Below are positions 1-10,112 of a stretch of DNA of 36,658 bases, piece by piece; the first letter of the stretch is position 1; the number at the start of each line of letters is the position of its first letter. The notes under the pieces are model-generated. The model worked only from the letters and a program-made list of their open reading frames with translations. It did not search any database and was not told where the DNA came from. Source of the DNA: Prochlorococcus sp. AG-686-M10. GTDB lineage: Bacteria > Cyanobacteriota > Cyanobacteriia > PCC-6307 > Cyanobiaceae. The position numbers and the translations under genes are program-made. The DNA is taken from assembly GCA_003210275.1 (NCBI GenBank), contig QCVU01000004.1, forward strand, positions 1 through 36,658, written 5' to 3'.

Positions 1-307
1 CCGCTACGAAGAAGGGATATACAGAAGTAACTTCACCACCAGGGCCAATACCAAACCCAAACATTGCAACGTGAGGCATACAAATTAAGCCTTGTTCCCA
101 CATTGGTTTATCAAATGTGAAATGGCTTACTTCGAATAACATCATTGCTCCAGCCCAAAATACTATTAAGCCAGAGTGTGCAATGTGTGCTCCAAGTAAA
201 CGTCCAGATAAATTAATTAATCTGGCGTTACCTACGTACCAAGCGTAACCAGTTTCTTCAATACTCTGGTTAGGAGCTCTTAGTAAATTATTAAAGGGCG
301 TTTCCAC
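1..307 (-). CDS. psbC: Photosystem II CP43 protein PsbC (N-terminal part, truncated by window edge; GTG start)
   Basis: Reverse strand reads (V/M)[62 protein letters not shown]..., typical PsbC; starts inside the 3' end of psbD. Confidence 0.95.
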   Translation of the reverse strand, partial: METPFNNLLRAPNQSIEETGYAWYVGNARLINLSGRLLGAHIAHSGLIVFWAGAMMLFEVSHFTFDKPMWEQGLICMPHVAMFGFGIGPGGEVTSVYPFFVA

Positions 308-1367
308 GCGGAAGAACCTCCTCAGGGAATACAAAGTTTTCGTGTGGTTGATCCACAGAAGACATCCATGCTCGCATACCTTCGTTCAAAAGTATATTCT
401 TTGTGTAGAAAGTTTCAAATTCTGGATCTTCTGCAGCTCTTATCTCTTGGCTAACAAAATCATAAGCTCTTAAGTTAAGTGCTAGGCCAACAATACCAAT
501 TGATGATGTCCACATACCCATAACAGGTACAAATAACATCAAAAAGTGTAAGAAACGCTTGTTTGAGAAAGCAATTCCAAAAATTTGGCTCCAAAATCTA
601 TTCGCTGTAATCATTGAATAGGTTTCTTCTTCTTGTGTTGGATCGAAAGCTCTGAAAGTTGAACTCTGAACTTTACCATCTGTATAAACACTAGTATCTT
701 CATACAATGTGTTTTGGACTGTAGCTCCATGGATAGCGCAAAGAAGAGCACCACCAAGAATTCCAGCAACACCCATCATATGAAAAGGGTTAAGAGTAAT
801 ATTGTGAAAACCTTGAATGAACAAGATATAACGGAAAATTGCCGCAACACCAAATGATGGAGCAAAAAACCAACTATGTTGTCCCAAAGGGTAGATAAGG
901 AAAATACTTGTAAAAACTGCAATTACAGCTGAAAAAGCAAGTGCATTGTAAGGTCTAATACCTACAAGACCAGCAATTTCAAATTGACGAAGCATAAAGC
1001 CAATTAGACCAAATACTCCATGTAATGCAACAAAGTTCCAAAGACCACCAAGTTGTAGCCATCTTACAAAACTACCTTGTGCTTCAGGACCCCATAAAAA
1101 CAGAAGACTGTGCCCCATGGCATCTCCAGGGGTGCTTACAGCTGCTGTTAAAAAGTTTGCTCCTTCAAGATATGAAGAGGCAATACCATGTGTGTACCAT
1201 GAGGTAACAAATGTTGTTCCGACAAACCATCCACCAATAGCAAGATATGCACAAGGTAGAAGTAGAAGACCGGACCAACCAATAAATACAAACCTGTCGC
1301 GCTTTAACCAATCATCGAGGACATCAAACCATCCTCTCTGTGGGGCGCTTCCAACGGCGATCGTCAT
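291..1367 (-). CDS. psbD: Photosystem II D2 protein PsbD
   Basis: 358 aa [39 protein letters not shown]...; unmistakable D2. Confidence 0.98.
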   Translation of the reverse strand: MTIAVGSAPQRGWFDVLDDWLKRDRFVFIGWSGLLLLPCAYLAIGGWFVGTTFVTSWYTHGIASSYLEGANFLTAAVSTPGDAMGHSLLFLWGPEAQGSFVRWLQLGGLWNFVALHGVFGLIGFMLRQFEIAGLVGIRPYNALAFSAVIAVFTSIFLIYPLGQHSWFFAPSFGVAAIFRYILFIQGFHNITLNPFHMMGVAGILGGALLCAIHGATVQNTLYEDTSVYTDGKVQSSTFRAFDPTQEEETYSMITANRFWSQIFGIAFSNKRFLHFLMLFVPVMGMWTSSIGIVGLALNLRAYDFVSQEIRAAEDPEFETFYTKNILLNEGMRAWMSSVDQPHENFVFPEEVLPRGNAL

Positions 1368-1551
1368 GAGAAATCGTTTTTAGCTTCGGGATACGCTGAG
1401 ACTGTAACAAAGATTGAGAGTAAAGTGGGGAAATATTTGTATATATGAAATGCCTTGTAAAGCTTTCCTGACTTTTTTGTTAAAAAATGAGTAATAATAC
1501 CCTATATTATTGGTTAAATTAAGTGGAATAGGCTTCTAAAATAATAATATT

Positions 1552-2109
1552 ATGGAATCAAATCTTTCGTCTTTCAATAAAATTGAACAAAAAATCAATG
1601 GATCAAGAAAAATATCAAACTACCTTATTGGAGGAATGTTAACTATTGGTGGCGTAGGTTTTATTTTGGCTGCGATATCTAGTTATACAGGAAGAGATTT
1701 ACTTCCTTTAGGTAATCCTTCCTCCTTACTTTTTATCCCTCAAGGAATAATTATGGGTGCTTATGGAGTAATAGCCAATTTGCTCAATATATATTTATGG
1801 TATTTGGTTTTTATAAATTTCGGTTCAGGTTACAATTCTTTTGATAAAAGATCCCAATCTGTTGAAATTATAAGAAAAGGATTATTTAAGGATATTGAAG
1901 TTAAATTAAATTTTGATGAAATTAAGTCTGTAAAACTTGATATAAGCGAAGGATTTAATCCAAGAAGAAGAATTGCACTAGTTCTTAAAGGTAGAAAAAA
2001 AGCACTTCCTCTTAGCGGAGCAGGTGAACTTAAACCATTACTCCAAGTTGAAGAGGAAGGGGCAAGGTTAGCTAAATTTTTAAATGTAAATTTGGAGGGT
2101 TTGAAATAA
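1552..2109 (+). CDS. ycf4: Photosystem I assembly protein Ycf4
   Basis: 185 aa with two N-terminal TM helices and Ycf4-type IPQGIIMGAYGVIANLLNIYLWYLVFINFGSGYNSFD... sequence. Confidence 0.93.
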   Translation: MESNLSSFNKIEQKINGSRKISNYLIGGMLTIGGVGFILAAISSYTGRDLLPLGNPSSLLFIPQGIIMGAYGVIANLLNIYLWYLVFINFGSGYNSFDKRSQSVEIIRKGLFKDIEVKLNFDEIKSVKLDISEGFNPRRRIALVLKGRKKALPLSGAGELKPLLQVEEEGARLAKFLNVNLEGLK

Positions 2110-2153
2110 GAAGATTTTATATATTAAAACCACTTTTATCTCTTCAAACTTTT

Positions 2154-2765
2154 TTGTTATTAATTATAGGTTGCAGTCATAATAATCTTTATGACTCTAG
2201 TTATTATTGTGAAAAGCTTGATCTTAGTTGTATAAAAAAGGACCAAATAGTTGAATTCAAGACTTCAAAAGGTAATTTTGAGGTGAAATTATATGGAAAA
2301 AAAACCCCAGTTACAGTAAATAATTTTATTAGAAATGTAAAAAAAAATATTTATAAAAATGAAAGGTTTTATAAAATAATTAATTTTCCTCAAGTTAAAG
2401 TAATTCATTCAGGTATTTACCCAGAAAATAATTATTACAAAAAAGAAAATCAAAATTCAAAAGAGCTTAGAAGAAATATTCCCTTGGAAATAAAATTAAA
2501 AAAAGAAATCGAACCAAAATATAATTATCAAATTGAGGACCCTTCTGAAAGCATCAATCTTACTAATTTTTTTGAAAAGGGATCATTAGCCATGGTAAAA
2601 AGTGGAGAAAGGAATTCTTCTTCTACAGAGTTTTTCTTTGTAACTAATAAATTTCCTGAATTAGATGGAAGGTACTCTATCTTTGGAAAAGTTGTTAAAG
2701 GAATCGAAATATTACAGAAAATAGATAAAGAAGATTTGATTTATGAAATCGTAATTTCTAATTAA
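2154..2765 (+). CDS. Cyclophilin-type peptidyl-prolyl cis-trans isomerase, probable lipoprotein
   Basis: N-terminal LLIIGCSHN lipobox-like segment, then [18 protein letters not shown]...[41 protein letters not shown]. Confidence 0.85.
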   Translation: MLLIIGCSHNNLYDSSYYCEKLDLSCIKKDQIVEFKTSKGNFEVKLYGKKTPVTVNNFIRNVKKNIYKNERFYKIINFPQVKVIHSGIYPENNYYKKENQNSKELRRNIPLEIKLKKEIEPKYNYQIEDPSESINLTNFFEKGSLAMVKSGERNSSSTEFFFVTNKFPELDGRYSIFGKVVKGIEILQKIDKEDLIYEIVISN

Positions 2766-3286
2766 ATCTCTAAAGAGTATTTATTTATTTTTAACATTTC
2801 GGTATTGACTCCTGAAGATCTTTTAAGGGCAACCTTACCTGTTCTGGCGATCTCAAGAATGCCGTATGGCTCAAGAAGTTTTTCCAAAGCAACTAATTTT
2901 CCTGGATCTCCTACTACCTCAAGTGTTAAAGCAATATCTGAAACATCTACTACTTTTGCTCTAAATATTTGAACGATATCCAAAATATTACTTCTCGTAT
3001 CTTCCTTCGACGATACCTTAAGAAGCATTAATTCCCTTTCAACGGCGGCAAGGTTAGTAAAATCTACAACTCCAAGAACATTAAATAATTTATTAAGTTG
3101 TTTTGTCATTTGTTGAAGGGTTTCATTATCACCTTCTACTACCATTGTTAATCTAGAAATCCCCTTAGTTTCGGCAGGTCCAACAGCAAGACTATCAATA
3201 TTAAAACCTCTTCTGGCAAAAAGACCTGAGATTCTACTTAATGCCCCTGATTCGTCTTCAACAAGTACTGATAATGTATGTTTCAT
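2762..3286 (-). CDS. ilvH: Acetolactate synthase small subunit
   Basis: [39 protein letters not shown]..., ACT domain typical of IlvH/IlvN. Confidence 0.95.
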   Translation of the reverse strand: MKHTLSVLVEDESGALSRISGLFARRGFNIDSLAVGPAETKGISRLTMVVEGDNETLQQMTKQLNKLFNVLGVVDFTNLAAVERELMLLKVSSKEDTRSNILDIVQIFRAKVVDVSDIALTLEVVGDPGKLVALEKLLEPYGILEIARTGKVALKRSSGVNTEMLKINKYSLEI

Positions 3287-3289
3287 ATT

Positions 3290-4234
3290 TTAATGGGTTT
3301 TTAAATCTCTAATCCATTCATAAGAAATTTTATTAAATAATGAAGGATCTTCATCATGAACACAATGGCCTGAATTGGATATTATTTTTAATTCTACCCA
3401 TCTATGGAAATTTGCAATCTTTTTACCAAGAAATAAAGGTATGAAATTATCTTTTTCTCCCCACAACAATAAAAAAGGAACTTTTTTTGAATGACTTAGT
3501 TGTTCTAAAAGGTAAGAAGCTTGTAACTTAACCCCCCTTGTTGACATTCCAATACACATAGCTCTTAATGATCTGGCCGCAGTCTTTCTTAAAACTGGCT
3601 TTCTTACGATATTAATTAATTCTTTATCTAAATGATCTTTTTTAAAATATGCCGAATTAAGTCCTAATTTTATTATTCCTAATTTATTTATTAAAAATAG
3701 AACGATTTCTAAAGGAAATATTCTAAAAAATATTTTTATGAGTTTAGTTTTGAATTTTTCAAAAATCGAATTAAGTGTTGATTCCTTTTTTCTAATTACT
3801 AGAGGATCTGGAAGAGGCGATGCAATAACACATGATATTTCATTTTCTAGATAGACTGCGCATGTTAGAGCTACCAAAGAACCTAAAGAATTTCCTATTA
3901 AGATAATTTTATTAGAAGTCTTTGGCCTGATTACTTGTTTAATAAAATCACTGACTTGATTACACCAAACTCCGTTATCTAATTTTTCAATCTCTTTTAA
4001 TCCTGGTTGAGCTGAATTACCAAATCCAATTAAATCTATTGAGTAAACAGAATATCCTTTTTTTGCAAAGAAGTAAGAATTTCTTCTCCAATGTTTACTG
4101 CTTGCTCCGAACCCGTGAAGCAAAATCATCGGACGTGTATTTTCTTTTCCTTTAACATTCCAGAAAATTTTGAATCCATTCCAATTCCAGTAATTAGATT
4201 CGCCTCTTCCTTCTGATTTATAGTTAGGGATCAT
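3290..4234 (-). CDS. Alpha/beta hydrolase fold protein
   Basis: LLHGFGASSKHWRRN, nucleophile elbow IGNSLGSLVA, terminal SNSGHCVHDEDP. Confidence 0.85.
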   Translation of the reverse strand: MIPNYKSEGRGESNYWNWNGFKIFWNVKGKENTRPMILLHGFGASSKHWRRNSYFFAKKGYSVYSIDLIGFGNSAQPGLKEIEKLDNGVWCNQVSDFIKQVIRPKTSNKIILIGNSLGSLVALTCAVYLENEISCVIASPLPDPLVIRKKESTLNSIFEKFKTKLIKIFFRIFPLEIVLFLINKLGIIKLGLNSAYFKKDHLDKELINIVRKPVLRKTAARSLRAMCIGMSTRGVKLQASYLLEQLSHSKKVPFLLLWGEKDNFIPLFLGKKIANFHRWVELKIISNSGHCVHDEDPSLFNKISYEWIRDLKTH

Positions 4235-4345
4235 AAAATTTACCTTTATCCTTCTCCAAAATAATTTAAAGATATTTGCATTAGTTATTTTTTCTACAAA
4301 AAAATGCAGATTAAAGCTAAATTATAATAATTGATTAAGTTTACT

Positions 4346-4444
4346 ATGGCTAAAGAAATTTTTAGTATTGCTGCTGTTTTTTGGATATTAATACCAATTG
4401 GTTTGGTTGGTGGGGCATTACTATTAAAATTTCAGGGAGATTGA
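4346..4444 (+). CDS. petM: Cytochrome b6-f complex subunit PetM (subunit VII)
   Basis: 32 aa [35 protein letters not shown], matches PetM; absent from the supplied ORF list because it is short. Confidence 0.9.
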
Positions 4445-4502
4445 TTCTCACGAATACCATGGAAAGTGAGTTAATCTCTAAACGTTAAGTACATCCTTAA
4501 GT

Positions 4503-5465
4503 ATGAAGATTCTCTTAGTAGGTGCAACTGGAACTCTTGGAAGGCAGATAGCAAAGCAGGCTATTGAGGAGGGGCACGAAGTAAGGTGCTTTGTTAGAAA
4601 TCCAAGGAAAGCTTCTTTTCTTCAAGAATGGGGTTGTGAACTTACAAAGGGGAATTTACTTAATTCCGGAGATATAGATTATGCTCTACAAGATATTGAA
4701 GTAGTTATTGATAGCGCCACTGGTAGACCTGAAGATTCCAAAAGTATATATGAGACTGACTGGGATGGGAAACTTAATCTTTTTAATGCCTGTGAGTCGA
4801 AAAAAATAAAAAGGGTTATTTTTCTCTCGATTTTATTAACTGAAAAGTTTAGAAATGTGCCTTTAATGGATGTAAAGTATTGCACTGAAAAACTATTAGA
4901 GAAATCTAATTTCGATTATACAATTTTCAAATGCGCTGCTTTTATGCAAGGAGTTATTAGTCAATTCGCTATTCCCGTGTTAGATAGTCAAGCCGTTTGG
5001 ATGAGCGGCACTCCAACCAAAATCGCATACATGAACACTCAAGATATGGCTAAAATTATTGTTTCTTCAATTATTAATCCTAAATCTTACAAGCTTTCAC
5101 TCCCTTTAGTTGGACCTAAGGCTTGGGATTCTGATGAAGTAATTTCTTTATGTGAGAAATATAGTAATAAAAAGGCAAAAATTTTTAGAGTTTCACCCTT
5201 TTTGATAAAAGCAACTCAGAGCGTAGTCTCATTTTTTCAAGATGCATTAAATGTTTCTGAGAGATTGGCCTTCGCTGAAGTAACTAGTAGTGGAGTCGCA
5301 TTAGACTCTGACATGAGTAATACTTATGAAGTATTAGATCTCAAGAAAGAAGAAATTACTTCTCTTGAAAGTTACATTAAAGAATATTATCAGCAGATTT
5401 TAAAAAGACTTAAAGAAATGGAAGCTGATCTAAACATCGAAGAAAAAAAGAGACTTCCTTTCTAA
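4503..5465 (+). CDS. ycf39: NmrA/SDR-like NAD(P)-binding protein, Ycf39-like (PSII assembly)
   Basis: MKILLVGATGTLGRQIAKQAIEEGHEVRCFVRNPRKASFLQEWGCELTKGNLLNSGDI..., Ycf39-type atypical SDR. Confidence 0.85.
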   Translation: MKILLVGATGTLGRQIAKQAIEEGHEVRCFVRNPRKASFLQEWGCELTKGNLLNSGDIDYALQDIEVVIDSATGRPEDSKSIYETDWDGKLNLFNACESKKIKRVIFLSILLTEKFRNVPLMDVKYCTEKLLEKSNFDYTIFKCAAFMQGVISQFAIPVLDSQAVWMSGTPTKIAYMNTQDMAKIIVSSIINPKSYKLSLPLVGPKAWDSDEVISLCEKYSNKKAKIFRVSPFLIKATQSVVSFFQDALNVSERLAFAEVTSSGVALDSDMSNTYEVLDLKKEEITSLESYIKEYYQQILKRLKEMEADLNIEEKKRLPF

Positions 5466-5517
5466 AGTTGCATTAAGTAAATTTTATAGTATATTTGTAC
5501 TATATACAATAACTCTA

Positions 5518-5730
5518 ATGTCAATTTCTAAGTCTAAAAATCTGGAACGCAAGTTAAATAATATTGCTCAAGAGGCGACTAATGAATTAAACAATGTTTG
5601 CGGATCATCTTTATGGGAAAGTTTGGGCTTTATGTTTTTCGATCAACTAGAGGATCCTGAAAAAATTGCAAAGGCAAATTTTTATTATGGTCAACTTCAA
5701 ATAATTAATGAAATCAAATTTTTTATATAA
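5518..5730 (+). CDS. Small hypothetical protein (70 aa)
   Basis: Intact ORF in an otherwise empty gap on the same strand as its neighbours. Confidence 0.55.
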   Translation: MSISKSKNLERKLNNIAQEATNELNNVCGSSLWESLGFMFFDQLEDPEKIAKANFYYGQLQIINEIKFFI

Positions 5731-5834
5731 ATTAAAAATCTTTTCAAATAATTGAATTCATTTGATGTAATTATCTTGAGATTAATTTTGTTTATTCTTT
5801 TCTGATAATATGAATCTAGAAAATAAATTATTTA

Positions 5835-6098
5835 ATGATCGAAACATCTGGTGTAATAGAAAAAGAACAAGGAAATGGTTTTTATTTGGTTACTCTAGAG
5901 CAACCTGAAGGTCACAAATGTTTATGTAGAGCAGCAGGTAAGTTAACTAAATTTAGAATTAAATTATTAGCTGGAGATAAAGTACTGGTAGAAATAAGCC
6001 CTTATGATCTAACAAGAGGAAGGATTACCTATCGTGAGAGAAATGCAGGCGGGGGTGGTCCCAGGTCTGGATCTAAAAATAATGTAAGAAGGAAATAA
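5835..6098 (+). CDS. infA: Translation initiation factor IF-1
   Basis: S1-like fold: MIETSGVIEKEQGNGFYLVTLEQPEGHKCLCRAAGKLTKFRIKLLAGDKVLVEISPYDLTRGRITYRER. Confidence 0.93.
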   Translation: MIETSGVIEKEQGNGFYLVTLEQPEGHKCLCRAAGKLTKFRIKLLAGDKVLVEISPYDLTRGRITYRERNAGGGGPRSGSKNNVRRK

Positions 6099-6114
6099 AT
6101 AATAAAAACTAAAA

Positions 6115-7491
6115 TTAGATTATATTTTTTATTGCTTCTTTAAATTCACTACGTTGTTTAACACCTTGCCACTGTTTTTTGAGTAATTTCTCTTTAAATA
6201 GTTGTATTGTTGGAGTTCCATTAATTCCGGCTTGTTTGGCGATTTCCTGATCTTTATCAATATCAATTTCTATACCTTGTACGGCTCCATCAAATTCCTT
6301 TATAACTCTTTTTAGTTGGGGTTTTAATACATGGCATGGTCCACAACTTGGAGAGCTAAAAATAACTAAAATTGGTTTATTACTCTCATGATAAAGCTTC
6401 CTCAGTGCATAACTACCTTTTTGCCATTCAGAGTTTAAATCAAAAGTATCTTCATTAGTCTCCTCTTCATTAAAACTTGATGAAGACAATGTTTTCTCTG
6501 GTTCAGCTGTTTCTCTAACAATTATTTTTGATAAATTCTTCTCAGCCAACCATCTCTCAGCAGCTAATGCTGCCATACATCCTGTCCCAGCAGCTGTAAC
6601 ACCTTGCCTCCACTCTGAATCCACAACATCGCCAGCAGCAAATATACCCTCAATTGAAGTTTCTGGTCTTCCTGAATTACAAGCAATATATCCTTTTTTA
6701 TCTAATTCAATTTCATTATTTAAAAACTTTGTATTAGGAGTGTGTCCAATAGCATAAAAAAGTCCTTTAACTTTAATTTCGACGCTACCTTTTTGTGAAT
6801 TAATGGTTTCAACATTTTCAAGCCAATCATTACCATTAGCTTTCTCTACTTTTGTATTCCAGTGTATTTCAATTTTTGCGTTGGCTTTTACTCTATCTAT
6901 CATTGCGGCACTAGCTCTTAATTTTTCTGATCGAACGAGTAAATGAACCTTGCTACCGTATTTTGTGAGATATGCCGCTTCTTCACATGCAGAATCTCCT
7001 CCTCCAATAACTGCTAATTCTTCATCTCTAAACTGTGGAGTTGCCCCATCGCAAATTGCGCAAGCACTTATCCCTTTGCTCCAAAATTTATCTTCATTTA
7101 TAACACCTAACCTATTAGCACTTGCGCCAGTTGCGATAATAATTGAATTTGATCTAATGTTCCCTTCTAAGGTTTTTATCTCAAAAGGACTTTTGCTGGT
7201 ATCAATTGAAATTACATCACTTTCATATAAATTTGTTCCCCATCTTTCCGCTTGAGCTTTCATTAAATCCATTAATTCAGGTCCTAAAACACCATCAGGA
7301 AATCCTGGATAGTTTTCAACAAAAGTAGTTGTCATTAATTGGCCCCCTGGAATTCCACCAGAATTAAATCCCGTTACTAAAAGAGGTTGAAGGTTTGCAC
7401 GGGATGCATAAATTGCAGCTGTATAACCTGCTGGACCAGAACCTATTATTACTAAATTTTCAATGTTTTCTTCTTTTTCTTTTGTTTCCAT
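6115..7491 (-). CDS. trxB: NADPH thioredoxin reductase with C-terminal thioredoxin domain (NTRC)
   Basis: NTR part [22 protein letters not shown] and redox CAIC motif (SACAICDG); C-terminal Trx domain with [14 protein letters not shown]. Confidence 0.95.
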   Translation of the reverse strand: METKEKEENIENLVIIGSGPAGYTAAIYASRANLQPLLVTGFNSGGIPGGQLMTTTFVENYPGFPDGVLGPELMDLMKAQAERWGTNLYESDVISIDTSKSPFEIKTLEGNIRSNSIIIATGASANRLGVINEDKFWSKGISACAICDGATPQFRDEELAVIGGGDSACEEAAYLTKYGSKVHLLVRSEKLRASAAMIDRVKANAKIEIHWNTKVEKANGNDWLENVETINSQKGSVEIKVKGLFYAIGHTPNTKFLNNEIELDKKGYIACNSGRPETSIEGIFAAGDVVDSEWRQGVTAAGTGCMAALAAERWLAEKNLSKIIVRETAEPEKTLSSSSFNEEETNEDTFDLNSEWQKGSYALRKLYHESNKPILVIFSSPSCGPCHVLKPQLKRVIKEFDGAVQGIEIDIDKDQEIAKQAGINGTPTIQLFKEKLLKKQWQGVKQRSEFKEAIKNII

Positions 7492-7549
7492 TTAGATATT
7501 TATTTATTTCTAATATTAATCAATAAGCCTTACTTATGAAGGTCGGATT

Positions 7550-7837
7550 TCACTCGATTAATTTCTCATTTATCTTCTGATTTAATAATTCTTTTAATTC
7601 ACTAGGGAAATTTAATACAGAATTTTTTAGGTTTTCATTTTCTTCACCGATATGCAATATCCATTCTCTGAACTCCTCTGCGATTGCGTAACTATCCTCA
7701 TATTTTTCAAGAGTGTCCATTACAGAGATTCTATTGGTCGCCCAACAAGTTGCTACATCAATTCTTTTTCTTATAAAATTAGACATTTCCTCTGTTTGGA
7801 ATTGACTATACATAAGCATATTGATTGCGTTAAACAT
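7550..7837 (-). CDS. Hypothetical protein (95 aa, start uncertain)
   Basis: Intact ORF with coherent acidic/helical composition; the overlapping + ORF at 7652 looks less plausible. Confidence 0.55.
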   Translation of the reverse strand: MFNAINMLMYSQFQTEEMSNFIRKRIDVATCWATNRISVMDTLEKYEDSYAIAEEFREWILHIGEENENLKNSVLNFPSELKELLNQKINEKLIE

Positions 7838-7942
7838 TGTCTAATAAGTTACAACTTTGTACTTTCAAACAATAATTTAATAATTAGTTAATATTTGAAT
7901 CAATATTTTCCGTAAATATAAAAAAAATATAAAGAATCGGGT

Positions 7943-8557
7943 CTAAACTGCCTCTGTATGATTTACGAGTAACCTTTCAACTTCATCAAATCCTTCTTTT
8001 GCTGAATTTATTGCAAGTTCCTCGCTAACTTTTTCTTCAGAAACTAATTTTGAAGATATTTTTCTTAAAAGAGTTTCTTTTTTTTCCCTTAATGAAATAA
8101 CTATTTCTTCTTCAATAATAGACTTTATAGCTTTAGAAATTATTTTTTTATCATTCGCTTCTTCAAATGTACCCTGTACAAGTTCTTGTATAAATAATCT
8201 ATGCACCTCACTGCTTCTAAGAAAACTTTCAGTAGCATTTATGATTCCTTCAACAAGAGCTTCATCAGGTTCGGAGTCATTTTCGGCTAATTTAAATTCC
8301 CAATCTAGATGTCTTCTTTGCCATCCTGAAGAATGAAGGCTAGGCATTACTGTTTGAGAATAAGTATCAACTGACATTTCATAAATTCTTTCAGCTAGTT
8401 TTTCACACCAGTCTTTACCATGTTTTTCTAAGTTTCTCTGCATGGTTTGTCTTGGAACAGCATGGCCGCCATGATGACTATGACAAACTCCATCTGGGCA
8501 TTCGATAGCTTTTATACTCATTAGATTTTTAATACTTAATATACTTTTCATAGCCAT
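7943..8557 (-). CDS. Conserved cyanobacterial hypothetical protein with N-terminal Cys/His cluster
   Basis: 204 aa; IECPDGVCHSHHGGHAVPRQTMQ...; no family name recognised from sequence. Confidence 0.75.
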   Translation of the reverse strand: MAMKSILSIKNLMSIKAIECPDGVCHSHHGGHAVPRQTMQRNLEKHGKDWCEKLAERIYEMSVDTYSQTVMPSLHSSGWQRRHLDWEFKLAENDSEPDEALVEGIINATESFLRSSEVHRLFIQELVQGTFEEANDKKIISKAIKSIIEEEIVISLREKKETLLRKISSKLVSEEKVSEELAINSAKEGFDEVERLLVNHTEAV

Positions 8558-8652
8558 GATTTAAAAAAAAATATATATTTTTAACAAAACTCAAACTCCA
8601 AGACTTTTGACTTTATTCAAATTATCTTTAGTATGTTTAAAAATACTATAAA

Positions 8653-9783
8653 TTGACAAAGATACTCATTCCTATTGAAACAGCCTCTGGAGAGAGAAGA
8701 GTTTCAGCTACTCCCGCAGCTGTGAAGAAATTAAAAGGTCTTGGATGCGAAGTTTTTGTAGAAAGTTCAGCAGGAGAACTATCAGGGTTTAATGACACTT
8801 TATACAAAGAATGTGGAGGGGAAATTGTTAGTGAATCTAATATAAATATTTGGGAGAATGCTGATGTTGTTTTTTGTGTTCAAACTCCCTCTGATTCAAA
8901 TTTAAGCAAGTTAAAAAAAGGAGCTATACTTCTTGGTCTTTTAAGTCCATATGCTAATAAAAAACTTCAAAACACTCTTATTAGCAAAAAGATCTCAGCT
9001 TTATCAATGGAATTACTTCCAAGGATTAGTAGAGCTCAATCTTCGGATGTACTTTCTTCCCAAGCCAATATCGCAGGATATAAAGCAGTTCTTTTAGCAG
9101 CAAGTGAACTTGATAGATATTTTCCTATGCTGATGACTGCAGCAGGAACTGTACAGCCTGCGAAAGTCGTTGTTCTTGGTGGTGGAGTCGCAGGATTGCA
9201 AGCGGTAGCCACAGCAAAAAGACTTGGAGCTATTGTTTTTGTCTCAGATATTAGGCCAGCTGTAAAAGAACAAGTTGAGTCTCTAGGAGCAAGATTTATA
9301 GAACTTCCAGAAATTGACGAAAAACCAGGTGAATCAGGAGGTTATGCAAAAGCAGTTACACCTGAATTCCTTTCTAAACAAAAGGCTACGTTAACTAAAT
9401 ATTTATCCGAAGCTGATGTTGCTGTTTGTACAGCACAAGTTTTAGGCAAAAAAGCTCCTGTTTTAATAGATTCTCATATGATTGAAAAGATGAGATCTGG
9501 AGCAGTAGTAATTGATTTAGCCGTATCACAAGGTGGTAATTGTGAAGGAACAAGATCTAATGAAACTGTTATTAGTAATGGTGTAAAGCTAATAGGGGCT
9601 GGAGAGTTGCCATCATCTGTTCCATATGATGCAAGTACACTTTATGCTAAGAACTTAACATCCTTGATTACACCTTTCATAAAAGATGGTGTAATTAATT
9701 TAGACATAGAAGATGAATTAATCTCTGGCTGTTTATTAAGTGATGAAGGAGTTATCCTTCAAAATAAAGTTTTTGAAAAATGA
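8653..9783 (+). CDS. pntA-1: NAD(P) transhydrogenase subunit alpha part 1
   Basis: MTKILIPIETASGERRVSATPAAVKKLKGLGCEV...; TTG start at 8653; followed by pntA-2 and pntB. Confidence 0.95.
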   Translation: MTKILIPIETASGERRVSATPAAVKKLKGLGCEVFVESSAGELSGFNDTLYKECGGEIVSESNINIWENADVVFCVQTPSDSNLSKLKKGAILLGLLSPYANKKLQNTLISKKISALSMELLPRISRAQSSDVLSSQANIAGYKAVLLAASELDRYFPMLMTAAGTVQPAKVVVLGGGVAGLQAVATAKRLGAIVFVSDIRPAVKEQVESLGARFIELPEIDEKPGESGGYAKAVTPEFLSKQKATLTKYLSEADVAVCTAQVLGKKAPVLIDSHMIEKMRSGAVVIDLAVSQGGNCEGTRSNETVISNGVKLIGAGELPSSVPYDASTLYAKNLTSLITPFIKDGVINLDIEDELISGCLLSDEGVILQNKVFEK

Positions 9784-9798
9784 GGTCTTAATTAAATT

Positions 9799-10095
9799 AT
9801 GAATTTTGATAGCTTACTCTGGGTTTTATTGCTTGGAAGTTTATTAGGTCTGGAGTTGATAGGAAAAGTACCTCCAACCCTTCATACACCCTTAATGAGT
9901 GGAGCAAATGCCATCTCAGGAATAACGATGTTGGCAGCATTAACTGCAATAATAAAAGCAGAACCAAATAGTCCATTATTAATAATCGGATCAATATCTC
10001 TAGGATTTGCTCTTTTCAACGTTGTAGGTGGTTTTTTTGTAACGGACAGAATGCTTGCCATGTTTAGTCGTAAACCTACAAAAAAAAATAAATAA
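9799..10095 (+). CDS. pntA-2: NAD(P) transhydrogenase subunit alpha part 2 (membrane)
   Basis: 98 aa; LLGLELIGKVPPTLHTPLMSGANAISGITMLAAL, typical of split PntA C-terminal domain. Confidence 0.95.
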   Translation: MNFDSLLWVLLLGSLLGLELIGKVPPTLHTPLMSGANAISGITMLAALTAIIKAEPNSPLLIIGSISLGFALFNVVGGFFVTDRMLAMFSRKPTKKNK

Positions 10096-10112
10096 TTAAT
10101 CAATTAATTAAA

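Noticed and set aside
1025-1383. + strand ORFs 1025-1207 and 1117-1383
   Set aside because: Antisense to psbD, which is certain; low-complexity shadow ORFs.
4679-4885. - strand ORF inside ycf39-like gene
   Set aside because: Antisense shadow of a well-supported CDS.
6950-7255. + strand ORF inside NTRC
   Set aside because: Antisense shadow ORF; no recognisable domain.
6115-7491. NTR-thioredoxin fusion as a novelty
   Set aside because: NTRC is an established fusion in cyanobacteria and plants.
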